Shown here: positions 1 through 10,130 of the stretch, piece after piece | Layout: the number at the start of each line of letters is the position of its first letter | How positions within the stretch are numbered: position 1 is the stretch's first letter | NCBI GenBank assembly: GCA_012490785.1 | Contig: JAAXCT010000057.1 | Coordinates: forward strand, 248,001 to 312,000 | Origin: Eragrostis nindensis | Lineage: Eukaryota > Streptophyta > Magnoliopsida > Poales > Poaceae | Direction: 5' to 3' | Length of the DNA stretch: 64,000 nt | Notes under the pieces: generated by a model | Seen by the model: only the letters and a program-made list of their open reading frames with translations | Told to the model about the DNA's origin: nothing | The model's database searches: none | Position numbers and translations under genes: made by a program

Positions 1-1110
1 TTTTTGAGGGAAGGACAAGGGGTAGCAGTGTCCATTTCATTGTGTTGGCAGGCTCCTTGGTTCTCCCCCCTAATGTGGAACGGAGGGAGTAGTTGCTACT
101 CCTGGTTGGAAAGGCGAACGTCTCGTCCGCAACTTGGGGTATGGTGGGCCTGGGCTGCAGGCCATCAGGTCAATTTCTATCGTCTTCGATCTCACGTCAC
201 GCCACGAGCCTTCACGTGGGCTTGAAGTGAGTGTGTGGGCTCTACGAAAGGGAATGTAGTTGTAACACACTAACACTCTGAGGCAACAGGTGACTATATG
301 TTTTGCGCGCGCGCACACACAGGTGACTGTGTCATATACACATGTGGGATGACACACAAACACAGGTGACTATGTTTACACGTGGGATCAGCCATCACGT
401 GTTGTGCAAACCATGTTTGACATTATTAATAATTTAATTTCTGTATTGAGCTCACGTTTGAAAATCTTCTCTAAATGATGGCTAAGATTAGATTAGGATT
501 TTACAGAGTATAATCGTGCTAATGTTTCCGTTTGGGCAGCGAAAACGTGATTTATTTACTTTTTGAAACAGGAAGGCAGAATGAAGTTTGAGACTTCCAA
601 GGGCTCTTGCTTGTTTCTGATGCAGTTGATTGCTGGTGCAGTGCAGCCACAAGAATATGACAGATGATTCTGAGGGCTTTTGACGCAGGTTTGTTTGTTG
701 TTTTTGACGTAGGGGGAGATGGATGCTGAGAAGGGGAAGGAGCATTATGGGGAATCTTCACCCAAGCAATAATTGGCAAAGGTAAAAGTTAAGACTGAGC
801 TTCAGGTACATGATCCGTCGATTTTAACCATTTGATTATCACAAAGATAGCAGTTTTCCTACTTTTTAGCCTATCAAGTTGGAGAAGTGTAGTTCGATAT
901 CTGGCTCTTGCGACACTAGTAGCGCGCATACTCTTCCTGAGCCCTCACAGTTTTTCTGATCACTGCTAACATCTCTTATGCATTCTCATTTCATCATATT
1001 TTTAAGTATTAATTTCTTATAAATTTACAGTGCAAGCTTAGAGAACTTTAATATAGAGTATGTTATGCTTGCCAACTAAATTTTAGCCATTTACTAATTT
1101 TTAATAAAGG
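1..1110. other. Intergenic, no gene recognised
   Basis: I see no supportable gene here. Around 286-380 a short motif (CAGGTGACT followed by A or G, then TGT or TAT) recurs three times, next to an alternating GC/CA tract at about 304-320. Short open frames on both strands have no recognisable domain and no splice context. Confidence 0.5.
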
Positions 1111-1129
1111 GCGCTCTTCTTCCTACCAA

Positions 1130-1545
1130 TGCCAAGCATAGAGCCAGCAAAGGTTGTTGAGCTTTCAACGAATCTCTCTGGCCGTTGCAAGATACATAGG
1201 GGATATGGAGAGGAGTACAAGAGATTCTCGTTTGTGGTCATTTTCTTTGTATGTACAAGTACTGTCACATCCGCTGCCTGAATTCTAAGCCCGATAGCAA
1301 GGAAACGCAGGGCGCGACAAACGACGCCAGCACTACCATTCTTGCCTTGCCGAGCTTATCTTTCTGAGAAGAAAGAATACTAACTAGATCATCCACACCT
1401 ATGCGATGGCTGTGATCAGGGTCATCAGGTGTACTGCCTCAATCATCCTCGCACTTCAGAGATCAGAGGGGGAGCAGTATTGCTCGGCTGGCAATGTGGA
1501 GAGCACAAATGAGGGGAAGAAGAAACATTACGATCGGTATTGTTC
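1130..1545 (+). pseudogene. Degenerate inverted copy of the neighbouring PHD-finger gene
   Basis: The plus strand encodes a broken version of the minus-strand PHD protein at 1835-2335. It begins MPSIEPAKVVELS, where the intact gene has MSSMEPAEVVELS, and continues with EEYKRF, then CDGCDQGHQVYCLN and PRTSE in shifted frames. Several frameshifts, a stop near 1282 and lost zinc-ligand cysteines make it non-functional. Similarity extends upstream of the ATG into sequence matching the end of the intact gene's leader intron (AAAGGG, then CTTCTTCC). That points to duplication of genomic DNA rather than a spliced retrocopy. The copy lies in opposite orientation, about 300 bp from the 3' end of the intact gene. 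Confidence 0.8.
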
Positions 1546-1834
1546 CACAAATGTAGTGTTTCTCTTTTAACTGAAAAAACCAGCCATGAATCAAATTGCG
1601 CCGGCAATGCACAAGCTAGAAACCACACATTTCTCAAGACATTTCTTATGTACCAATATCCACCATTCTTCCATCAATTCCGGCTCCTAGTTAAGCCTTA
1701 ACTCGGTAAGAGGACCACATTACACATAATCTAAGCAATTAAAGCTTACAAGTACCCTAACAGTTCTCTACCGTCAGTACAGAACGGCACATGTTTCTGA
1801 GCCCTTCAGCCTTGCTCATTAACAATCTGTAATC

Positions 1835-2335
1835 CTAGCTCATCATGTCTGCAGCATTAAGCAGCAAGTCCACACCATCATACTTCACACTGCTCAGGAT
1901 AGCATCATCTTTTCTGTGGAGCTTCAGCATCCTTTGTTCGTATGCTCTCAACTCCTCCTCCTTTGCCCTCTCCGCATTGCATGATGGGCAGTACCACTCA
2001 CCCTCCGGGACTGAAGTACGAGGAGGATTCAGGCAGTACAAGTGATGACCCTCATCACAGCCATCACATAGGATGATCTGATCATCGTCCTTGTCAGAAA
2101 GACAATCCCGACAGAGGCAAGATGGGCAATACCAGCGTGGTTTGCCACGCTGCGCATCACTTGCTATCTGTTTAGGGTTCAGGCACCGGATGTGATAATA
2201 CTTGTACATACAAGTAGAATGGCCACAAATCAAAAATCGCTTATACTCCTCTTCAGGTCCTCCACAAATTTTGCAACATCCAGAGAGAGCAGTAATTGAC
2301 AGCTCCACGACCTCAGCTGGTTCCATGCTTGACAT
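1835..2335 (-). CDS. PHD-finger protein (166 aa)
   Basis: A small nuclear-type zinc-finger protein, probably a chromatin reader. Near residue 20 comes CKICGG, followed by Cys/His pairs (FLICGHSTCMYKYYHIRCL, WYCPSC), then a second, canonical PHD finger: CRDC, ILCDGCDEGHHLYCL, then GEWYCPSC. PHD fingers bind two zinc ions through a Cys4-His-Cys3 pattern and often read histone H3 tails. The C-terminus is acidic/basic and helical. I chose the ATG at 2333-2335 because it directly follows a splice acceptor (TTCTTCCAACAG), so the upstream exon would be untranslated. An in-frame ATG 22 codons further upstream lies inside the intron. The target and pathway cannot be read from the sequence. A broken inverted copy sits at 1130-1545. 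Confidence 0.85.
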   Translation of the reverse strand: MSSMEPAEVVELSITALSGCCKICGGPEEEYKRFLICGHSTCMYKYYHIRCLNPKQIASDAQRGKPRWYCPSCLCRDCLSDKDDDQIILCDGCDEGHHLYCLNPPRTSVPEGEWYCPSCNAERAKEEELRAYEQRMLKLHRKDDAILSSVKYDGVDLLLNAADMMS

Positions 2336-2879
2336 CTGTTGGAAGAAGAACGTCCCTTTAATTAGTGAGTATACATGACTAGAACATAGTTGACAAAGCA
2401 AAATAAGGTCTGTATAAAGTTCAGCAAAATGGCTATATAAATAAATAAGAAATACAGCACTTCAAAAAACTGATGAAATGAAAACGCATCAGAGATTTGA
2501 GTAATGACAAGAAACATTGCGAAAGGTCAGTAAAGAGTAATATTGTGAAAGCTCAGTTAAGAGTGATATTGTGAAAGCTCAGTAAGAGCCGCAAATGAAC
2601 TACACTTCCCCAACTAGATGGCTGGATAGGGTAGCTAATCTAAAGTTTCTCCAAGTAGAAATGGATGTGGTATAGTTGTGTGCAGTCACTATCTGATATA
2701 AAAGGCTTAATTGTGAAATCTTTTGCTGATGTATGGATCCACTATTTGTCTTTTGAATCATCATAATGTACATTTCTGCACAAGTTATGAATCTGATCCA
2801 AGTAGCCCAACAGTTGTTCATCAATATGATTTCTAAAATGAAAATGAACTTGCCTAGGAAGAACATTGACTGACATAAC

Positions 2880-4160
2880 TTCAACTTATTGAATCAGTTC
2901 ATACATGTCAGGGCATTTCAGAGCGAAACGAACATTACAGAGCCAGGATATCTTCCCAGAAACGAATTCTGCTGCCTGAACCCACTTTCCAGTAACAAGC
3001 TGCAAACAGAATTCATCGTTAACTTGGCAAATCATTACAGGCTTTGTTCTGATATCTTGGTTCAAAACTATATATTGCCATAGACATGTTCCATTCTGAC
3101 CTCTGAACAGCCATTTAGCTAGCAGGCAACCATCCCATCTTAGCTAGCAGGCAACCATTTAGCTAACAGGCCCTGATTCATTTGGTTTCCATCTTTAACT
3201 GCCAATCCCCCTTGCCTTCTGAGCTTGCAAATAACATCCCATCTGACCAAGTATTACATTTCTTCCCACGAATACCTGTGGACATAACAATCTCCTCCTG
3301 AGTTCACCATTTTCTGGATGATTCTTTTCGGTAATCTGTATATTGACATAAGGCGCATAGGTATTGTTCTAAGTCATTATCCCCCCAAACAAGCCACCTC
3401 TCCAAGCTCCCAGATGCTTTGTTTCTTCGTCTATCAAGAATTGCCAATCCACCAAGAACATCCTTCTGGTTTACATAATAACTCCGAGGTCAAGGGATTG
3501 GAAAGTTGACCATTATTAAACTAAATAAATGGCAGAATATCTTCTCTCTGATTATCCTCTCTCAAACACACCAAATCACTCCTGCGATAATTTATCTTCA
3601 ACCCAGTCATACTTTCATATACATATAACAAATTTTCAGTTCTGAGCCAACCGTATTCATCTCCACCTGAATTTTGTTGGGTTCTCTCAGCATATACTAC
3701 CATCTGCCTCTAAATTGAAGAGGAAATACATAAGAGATCTCCTACCTTGAAGACCTTATAACTCTAACTGTTGGTCCTCCCTAATCAGTCATCATTCAGC
3801 CTAATGCAAATTTTCCCTCTCTGCACAACAGCTTTATCAATCACTACCGAACTGGATCAAAGCCTGATACTACAAAATCTGATCTAAAAAGGTCCAAAGT
3901 TCTTTATCATAAGCCTTTTTTGAAGTGCTGATGTTTCTGGAACCTTTGTTACATGATCACACAAAAATTCAACCTGTGAATTTCCATGTCTTATTTGTGA
4001 ACGTGCTCAGACATTCTCTTAAGATCTGTCTTGATAGTATTCCAGCAAGTTTGATAAATTTCAGTAGGAAATTACCAAGTCCCAGGTGTCTTATTTGGTT
4101 CCATCCATGCAATGAATAGCATCAACTACTTGTTCTGTAAGCATTTGCAAACAACATCTT
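2880..4160 (-). mobile_element. Degenerate LINE (non-LTR retrotransposon) fragment in the PHD leader intron
   Basis: Conceptual translation of the minus strand gives pieces of a plant LINE reverse transcriptase, interrupted by stops and shifts. At 3521-3703 LLYVYESMTGLKINYRRSD matches the RT segment usually written as xLxxYExxSGLKINYxKS. Further on, WLFRGQNGTCLWQYI and GSGSRIRFWEDI match the region after RT. No poly(A) tail or target duplication was recognised. It lies in the same orientation as the PHD gene, inside its inferred leader intron (2336-4460). Confidence 0.6.
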
Positions 4161-4460
4161 TTTCGCAGCAGTAGTTACTTTCTTTTCTTCAGGCAACAAA
4201 TCCGGCTGTAAGTGAATTGCTTTGTATCCCCTAACCGGTAACCCAATCAACTATTTGTAACCTAGGAGCATCGAAAGTAAGATAAAACTAAAACAGATTC
4301 CAGAAAATCGCCAACCTAAGGCACCCAACCCTACAAGAAATCCGCTCCTCCTCCTACAGAACCCTAACCCCCAAAAGATTCGCCAAGAAAGTCCAACTTC
4401 GGGTAAAACGTGAACAAAACGGGGGGAAAAGTAGATAAAAGGGGGCTGTTTGTATAGTAC

Positions 4461-4630
4461 CTGTGCCTTGAGGTGCTGTGGGAGATTGCTGTGGAGTTTT
4501 ATTTGGGGAAAATGTAGGAGGAACTCGGAATCCAGGGAAGATGTGGAGGGCGAAGGAGAGAGAGAGAGATCTAGATGTAGAAAATGAGGGGAGGACCCTG
4601 ATAAAAATCCGGCAACACTAGGTGAGAGGT
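4461..4630 (-). other. Probable 5' untranslated exon of the PHD gene
   Basis: On the minus strand the purine/pyrimidine-rich leader ends CTCAAGGCACAG followed by a GTACTATAC donor at 4460. Joining it to the acceptor before 2335 gives a leader intron of about 2.1 kb. It is inferred only from splice signals and spacing; the upstream limit (near 4630) is approximate. The open frame that runs across this region has no recognisable domain. Confidence 0.4.
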
Positions 4631-4671
4631 TACTACCTTCCTTTTTTGCTTGTTTCTTTTTAAGCACCTCC

Positions 4672-4718
4672 AAGAGAGTTCTGTTTTTATTCGTCAAAAA
4701 AAAGAGAGTTCTGTTTTT
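4672..4718 (+). mobile_element. Micro-insertion a: A-tailed 13-bp insert between 17-bp direct repeats
   Basis: The sequence AAGAGAGTTCTGTTTTT occurs at 4672-4688 and again at 4702-4718. Between them is ATTCGTC plus an A-run. The form (target repeat, short unique part, A-run, target repeat) is that of an extremely 5'-truncated LINE or SINE integration. Replication slippage is the alternative. Confidence 0.5.
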
Positions 4719-4739
4719 TATACTTTCCTCTGTTAAGCA

Positions 4740-7690
4740 CAATTACTGAGATGGTTTTCCTAAGATTAACTTACTGTACTAAGACCCAAAATGCTTTTTG
4801 TCAGTGTTTGAATGCTGGATATCTATGCAATTGTCTTGACTTTATTGCTTTGATAACTGAAAGAATAAAATATTTTACTTCAAAAAAAAGGAGAAAGAAA
4901 CAATTAATATTCTGCCCATATATATATTTTGCTACAACTCTGAAGGAATGATTTTTCCTAAACTAGTTCTAGTATACATTTTGCTTTTGGCTGCATACAT
5001 GAATGCTCTTAAGATTTGCATTAGTTTTCATGGGATGTAGAGTATTACCGCATCAGTGTCAATGGTATTTACTCAATATAGCCTCTCTTACCACAGAACT
5101 CCACTGCTTATCTTGGTCCAATGTTCGTCATTATTTCCAATGAATGTGCCACCACAACCTCGAAAGATGATTTCAACAAAACAGAAGAAAGGTTAAACAT
5201 TTGCTGTTGGATACATCATTATGCCGAAATTTAACCTCAAGTGTCCTCAGGACATGTTCCAATATTTTTAGGCATCACGTATTTAGATGCTAATGTTATG
5301 AAACTGCAGACCTAGCACATAAATACATCTTTTAGACTTTTATGTTTAGTTTAAAAAATTGAAATAATTCTTAACTGTGCTACTACTTGCAGCGTTTAGA
5401 CTCTGCTGCCAGCACTGACAAACAACTGGAAGCCTCACAGTTTTAAACTTAGATAAAAATAATTTGAAGAATAAGACATAAATGAAAAGGAAAAGGTAAA
5501 AGAAAATTGGAAGAACAAAAATCTAAGATACTGATATGGCCAAAACTAAAGTTCACAAATAATATTGGGTTGGATTCGCCAAAATTTAATGTTGAGAACT
5601 AGGGGTAACGTAGACAGGTTAGCAGTAGCAGGAAACAGCATAGAATGTGAATTAAACTTGTTTCACATGATAGTGCCAATCTGGAAAAAGTTAAGCTGTT
5701 TAAAGTTGCCAGAAGAGGGTGACCCAGACATTGACAAAACTTGTTGGCTAGTGACAGTTCTTCCTGAAGTGGTTTATACTCAGCTTCTACTCATCATACT
5801 ACATTTTTAAATCGATTGAGAATTCTAAATAATGAAAAATCAGGAATCTATAACTGACGTCGATTCCCCTGTGCCTGCACAATTACAGTTTAGACGATGT
5901 TGTTGCATCTTATTAAAAAGAGGCAAAACTGCATGCACAAAACATAACATGAGAAGCATTTTAGGCACCTGTATGGAAGTTCCATTAATGACTAAATTTT
6001 ATTGTTCCATCAGTGGCAACCTACCACCTTTAGCGGTCAAATTCAGGTCCAGTTCACACTATTGTAGTGAACAAAGTGTCAGTTTACGGATTTTACTTTC
6101 TTCCTCTGATCCAAACAAAATCTCCAAGGTGTATGTACACTTAGACCAGCAGTATGAGTGTTACCATACAAATGTCAGAAGAGATTGCCCGCAAGATGTG
6201 GTTGCACTGTTATGAATAGTACTTGTATTGAATCATAGCCGCATAGGGGCAAGATATAGAGGTTACGTGAGTGCAATATTGAAATAGGAAAAAAAATACA
6301 CTAAAGAAAAAAAAAGACTCCTGGGGTCATCATGTCTCTAAATATTGTAGGCATTTATGAAGTGGAATGTATAATCAGTCAGCAAGAAAATCTCTGAGAT
6401 GAATCAAATAAATGCAGCTCTAAAAGGATGCTCATATTTAATTCAGTGACAAGAAGTTTCCCTTGTACTGAATCATAGTCGCATAGGGGCGAGATATCAA
6501 GATATAGAGGTTACATGAGTGCAATATTGGAATAGGAAAAGAAGTTTGTAGTAAAGACAAAAAGACTCCTGGAGTCGACATGTCTCTAAATATTGTATGA
6601 AGTAAGAAAACCTCTGAGATGAATCAAATAAATGCAGCTCTAAAAGGATGCTCATATTTCATTCCGTGACAAGAAGTTTCCCTTTCCTTTGTTTTATCGG
6701 TATAACAAGAAAAAGTCTTTTCACGTAGAGAACTCAGATACAGGTGGCACACACATAAAAAGCAGGACTGAGTCTTTCAGTAATAAAATTAACACTTACC
6801 TTTGGTAGATAGTCCTTACTAAAATGCAGTAATCATCTCCATCTCATGAAAACTAGATTAACCTTACGAGTAAACTGTTAATGCAGTTTGATTCTTCATC
6901 ACGAGCGTGCGGACATATTCCATTTCCTGGTATTTCTTGATACTGTTTCGAACTGCTAGTATCGTCACAATTTGACCATGCCAATGGAATATGATCGCTT
7001 CAAGAACTCCAACCGTGAACCTTTGCATAATCCTGCCGAATACAAGTATCAGCGCTTGCTGTTACCATTCCAGCAAATGGACAAACATTAGGAGCCCAAG
7101 GAGGGTCAGCATAAATAAGTGTAATTAATGTGTGCCGCGCTGTAGTGAAGAATTATGAGATCAGATACCGAAGGAACAAAAACATTGTCTGGCAATCAGT
7201 TGTTAGTGGATCAGCTCTCTGGCTCAGGCAATGCGACACCGTAATTGGCAACATCTTCAGCTGGTAGCGACTGGTTGCAAATTGATCAGGTGGGTGAGGA
7301 AGGAATAGGGGCTTGCACCTCAGTTACCTCGATCGTGTTGGTTCCGGATACCTCATCCGCCGACCTCGGAGGCGGACCGGGGACTCGCAGCGCCGGGTGA
7401 GGCGGGCGCGCGGTACATTTCTTCTCCATTCTGAAATATGCGCCAATTTCACTCGAGAGAAGGGGGAGCTGGGGTAGGAGGGAGGCAACGACATGAGAGA
7501 GAAGGATCAGGACGGCATAAGGCGAGGAAGAGAAGGCACGGCCTGAGGAGGAGCCGGAGTCTGCTCGCCGCCACGAAGCAGCCCGCGCCGTCGCCGGACG
7601 GGAAGGGGCCACGGATGATTGCGGGGGGTATATGCAAAAAGTTGGATCGCGATCAATACTCGCGATATTAGGGGTTCTGTATAAATATTT
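4740..7690. other. Intergenic, largely anonymous
   Basis: Apart from the 240-bp tandem duplication listed separately, I see no gene. Two plus-strand open frames at 5565-5810 and 5832-6215 show no domain, codon bias or splice context. A GC-rich minus-strand frame at 7286-7612 could be a first exon (donor-like GTAACT at about 7329), but nothing downstream supports it. From about 7632 a repeat with the motif GATCGCGAT begins, which continues beyond the Harbinger-like element. Confidence 0.4.
6222..6683. repeat. Tandem duplication of a 240-bp unit
   Basis: Two adjacent direct copies, 6222-6461 and 6462-6683. Shared landmarks in the same order are GAATCATAG, GCATAGGGGC, GAGGTTAC, GAGTGCAATATTG, AAAAAGACTCCTGG, CATGTCTCTAAATATTGTA, GATGAATCAAATAAATGCAG and GACAAGAAGTTTCCC. 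The second copy has a small internal deletion near 6600. No coding capacity is seen. Confidence 0.9.
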
Positions 7691-7906
7691 AGACTGACTC
7701 CAACAGATGTCCTATATACTCAAAATGGGTTGTTAAGTGAGAAAATGGGTACAAAAACGCTCTCCAACAGAACACCCAGACATCTTACCCATTTTCGGAG
7801 CGACGGGAGCGGCGACCTACAGATAGGGTGCCGTCGCCCCGTGACCCACCGCGCGCGGCTCGTCGTCCTCCTCCCTCCCTCTCCTCCTGCTCTACGGCGC
7901 GGCGCG

Positions 7907-8028
7907 TCCCCTTCCTCCCCTCCCTCGCGCAGGCACGTCTGGCCGCCGCCGCCCCCTTCCTCCCCTCCCTCGCGTAGGCGCGCCTGGTCGCCGCCGCCCC
8001 CTTCCTCCCCTCCCTCGGCGAGGCGTCT
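7907..8028. repeat. 45-bp GC-rich minisatellite inside element 1
   Basis: About 2.7 copies of a 45-bp unit containing CCTTCCTCCCCTCCCTCG followed by AGGCGCGCCTGG and CGCCGCCG. Because 45 is divisible by three, every frame repeats with a 15-residue period; on the minus strand this reads REGRKGAAAARRA. It probably arose after capture of the GC-rich sequence. Confidence 0.85.
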
Positions 8029-8049
8029 CGAGCGGATCTTGACCTTGCC

Positions 8050-8130
8050 CTTGAGCGTCGACAATGACCTGGAGCGCGGCGGCGCAGGAGCCGTCGTTGA
8101 GCTCGAGGAAGGCGAAGGAGCCGTCTCCGC
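8050..8130 (-). pseudogene. Captured fragment resembling asparaginyl-tRNA synthetase
   Basis: The minus strand reads GDGSFAFLELNDGSCAAALQ then VIVDA, a close match to the start of the OB-fold anticodon-binding domain of AsnRS (pattern FAFxExNDGSxxxNLQVIV). Only about 25 residues are present, flanked by GC-rich repetitive sequence, so this is a fragment and not a gene. Confidence 0.6.
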
Positions 8131-8258
8131 CGTGGGTGCAGGCGCGCCGGGGCCCTGTGCCGCCGCCTCGCCGGGGCCACGCGCCGCCGCCTCGTCTCGG
8201 CCCTGCGTCGCTGCCCGCTCCCACCTCGCGCGCCGCTGGTCGGCGTCCTCGAGCACCC

Positions 8259-8420
8259 GTACCGTAGGAGCTCGAGCTCCAGCGCCGGGTCGTGGCGCCG
8301 CGCGAAGCGGTACCCCTCGGACCGCTCGATGGCGGCGAAGTCCTTGGCGGCGAGGCGCGCGCAGGCCAGGCGTAGCCGCGGCGCGTCGCAGAGCACCGCG
8401 AGCTTGAGCAATGTCGACGG
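8259..8420 (-). pseudogene. Captured fragment resembling a BTB/POZ-TAZ protein
   Basis: The minus strand reads LLKLAVLCDAPRLRLACARL then KDFAAIERSEGYRFARRHDP and LELELL. This matches the linker between BTB and TAZ domains in plant BT proteins (LLxLAxLCDAPxLxxxCxRL, then KDF, SEGW, P.LE.ELL). It lies in the same orientation as the AsnRS fragment but in another frame. It is inferred to be a second, independent capture. Confidence 0.55.
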
Positions 8421-9066
8421 CGCGGCCATGGCTGCCTCCGCGCGCGCTTCAGCCACCCGACGCGGTCGTCGTCGAGCGGCGGCTCCCCTTCCTCCGCTCC
8501 GGCAGCTGCAGCACGACGGGGAGGGCAGCAGCTCCGGCGCGGCGCGGCGCGGGAGGCAGGGCGGCGCAGGAGGCGCGGGAGGCGGGGAGGCGCGGGAGGC
8601 GGCGCGGGGCGGCGCAGGAGGCGGGGAGGCGCGGGAGGCGAGGCACAGCGGCGCCCGGCGCGGGAGGCCGCGACGGCGGCGCGAAGCGGGAGGCGGGGCG
8701 GCGCAGCGAGGACGCCGCAGCGAGGGGGGCGCGGCGCTCGCGCTGGAGCTTGGAGATGGGGGCGTCGCGCTGGAGCTTGGGGATGGGGATGTGGAGGAGG
8801 CGCTCGCGCTGGAGCTCAGGGGCGTCGGTGAGCGGGGTTGCGGCGGAGCGCGCGGCCGCGGCGCCGGGCGTGGCGGGGACGGCGCGCGTATGCGGTGGCG
8901 CGGGGGCTGGGCGCGAGGCGGAGCGGCGGTCGGAGCTTAATGGGATTTGGGAATTGGGAGTGCTGTTGGAGATGCAAGTTTTTGAGTGTCTTTCATTCAC
9001 GCTCACGGACACCTATTGAGCCATTTGGGGTGCTGGATTTGGGTGACGTTGTTGGAGTCAGTCTTA

Positions 9067-10127
9067 GATCGCGATTAATAGTCACGATCTAAATTAGGGG
9101 TTATATGAAAAATGGTTAGATCGCGGTCATAATCGGGATCCAAAATAGGAACCATGATGTAAAGTATGCCGCCAACGCTTCATCGTCTCGTTGGATGAGA
9201 AAAGTGCGATTCAGATTGAGGGAGGTGTCCCCGAGTTCTAACGAATCTGCCCGTGCGCGCCGAATCGCTCCGGCGAACGTCCCGCCGCTACCGCCGCCGC
9301 CGCCGGCCATGGTTTTTCACAACGCAAGATCCGCGAGCTTGTGCATCCCAACGGGTGGCCAATGGCGCCATGGCAGGAGTTCTCCAGTGCGTTCTCTCCG
9401 ATTCGATAGAGACGGCACCGACAGGTCGTCACTGATCCCCGCTTACCAATGCCGGGGAGATCGAAGGCGACGGCCGTGGCATGGCGGTGTAAGGACCAGC
9501 AAACACAAGAGCCTGCACCATGCGGGTGTCGCCTGTGAACAAATGATCCACAGACCATTCTGATGGGCTACAAGGCCGAGGCAAGATCCAGTGATGGCTC
9601 TGCCCTGCCGCGGCGTTATGCGGAATCCAACTAGCGGGCGCTGCTACAGACAGTGCTGCTGTGAACGATGCGATGCCGATGCTGATGCTGCAAAGCCACC
9701 GCAGTGGGCGAAGGGTACAAGCCGGCGAAGCGCCCCCCGACGCTAGAGCGAAGCGCCCCACGACGCTAGAGGCGTGATGTACCATCAGTGTTCCTGACAG
9801 TGAAGAGCGGGCAACTGTGCATTATCTCCAGCTTCTGAATTTAGACTCTGAACACCAACACCAGACTTGTCTCGCGAAGATCGAAGAGCTCCTCAAGATG
9901 GATCGCATCACAGCAGAACTGACGATGAGATGATGATCGATGCTCCTCCACTTTTTATTTTTGTATCGCTTCGACTTTTGTGGTCCAAGCAGCTAGAACA
10001 TGTTCTACTGTTTGTTGTAGAGTGAAGCTTGTACTCTGGGCAATAATGTAAATGTATGTTGTTGCCGGAATCCATTATATTCAGAGCTCGTATGAAATTA
10101 ATCCCCTCCTGCGTTTGCCCTTTGCCG
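9067..10127. other. Spacer between the two Harbinger-like elements
   Basis: A mixed GC-rich stretch, 9190-9800, followed by ordinary sequence. The frames at 9195-9563 and on the opposite strand carry no recognisable domain and several stops interrupt any longer reading. The part ending at about 10060 resembles a plant 3' end (AATAATGTAAATGTATGTTG) but no coding region can be tied to it. Confidence 0.35.
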
Positions 10128-10130
10128 TAA

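Larger units (their letters stand above)
7692..9063. mobile_element. PIF/Harbinger-like non-autonomous element carrying host gene fragments (element 1, 1372 bp)
   Basis: The ends are perfect 13-bp terminal inverted repeats, GACTGACTCCAAC at 7692-7704 and its complement at 9051-9063, flanked by TTA on both sides (7689-7691 and 9064-9066). A 3-bp TTA/TAA target duplication is the hallmark of the PIF/Harbinger (Tourist) superfamily. The subterminal 100 bp are AT-rich and related to element 2 (10131-10743) in inverted order. The core, about 7790-8940, is extremely GC-rich. It holds pieces resembling asparaginyl-tRNA synthetase and a BTB-TAZ protein plus simple GC-rich repeats. No transposase is present, so it would depend on a helper elsewhere. 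The long open frames in the core are by-products of base composition. Confidence 0.8.
7632..9165. repeat. Short tandem array (about 50-bp unit) interrupted by the Harbinger-like element
   Basis: The unit begins with TGGATCGCGATCAATA or TAGATCGCGATTAATA, then CGCGATAT or CACGATCT, then TTAGGGGTT with TATAAATATTT or TATGAAAAATGG. One copy lies left of the element (about 7634-7688). One full and one partial copy lie right of it (9064-9115 and 9116-9160). Removing the element restores a continuous array, so the element inserted into it. Confidence 0.65.

Noticed and set aside
4251..4742. 163-codon minus-strand frame
   Set aside because: It spans the inferred leader exon and promoter of the PHD gene, crosses a good donor site and has no recognisable domain.
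7785..8940. Long overlapping open frames on both strands
   Set aside because: They lie inside the GC-rich core of the Harbinger-like element; stop codons are rare by composition and the peptides are Ala/Arg/Gly/Pro repeats. Only two short captured fragments have family similarity.
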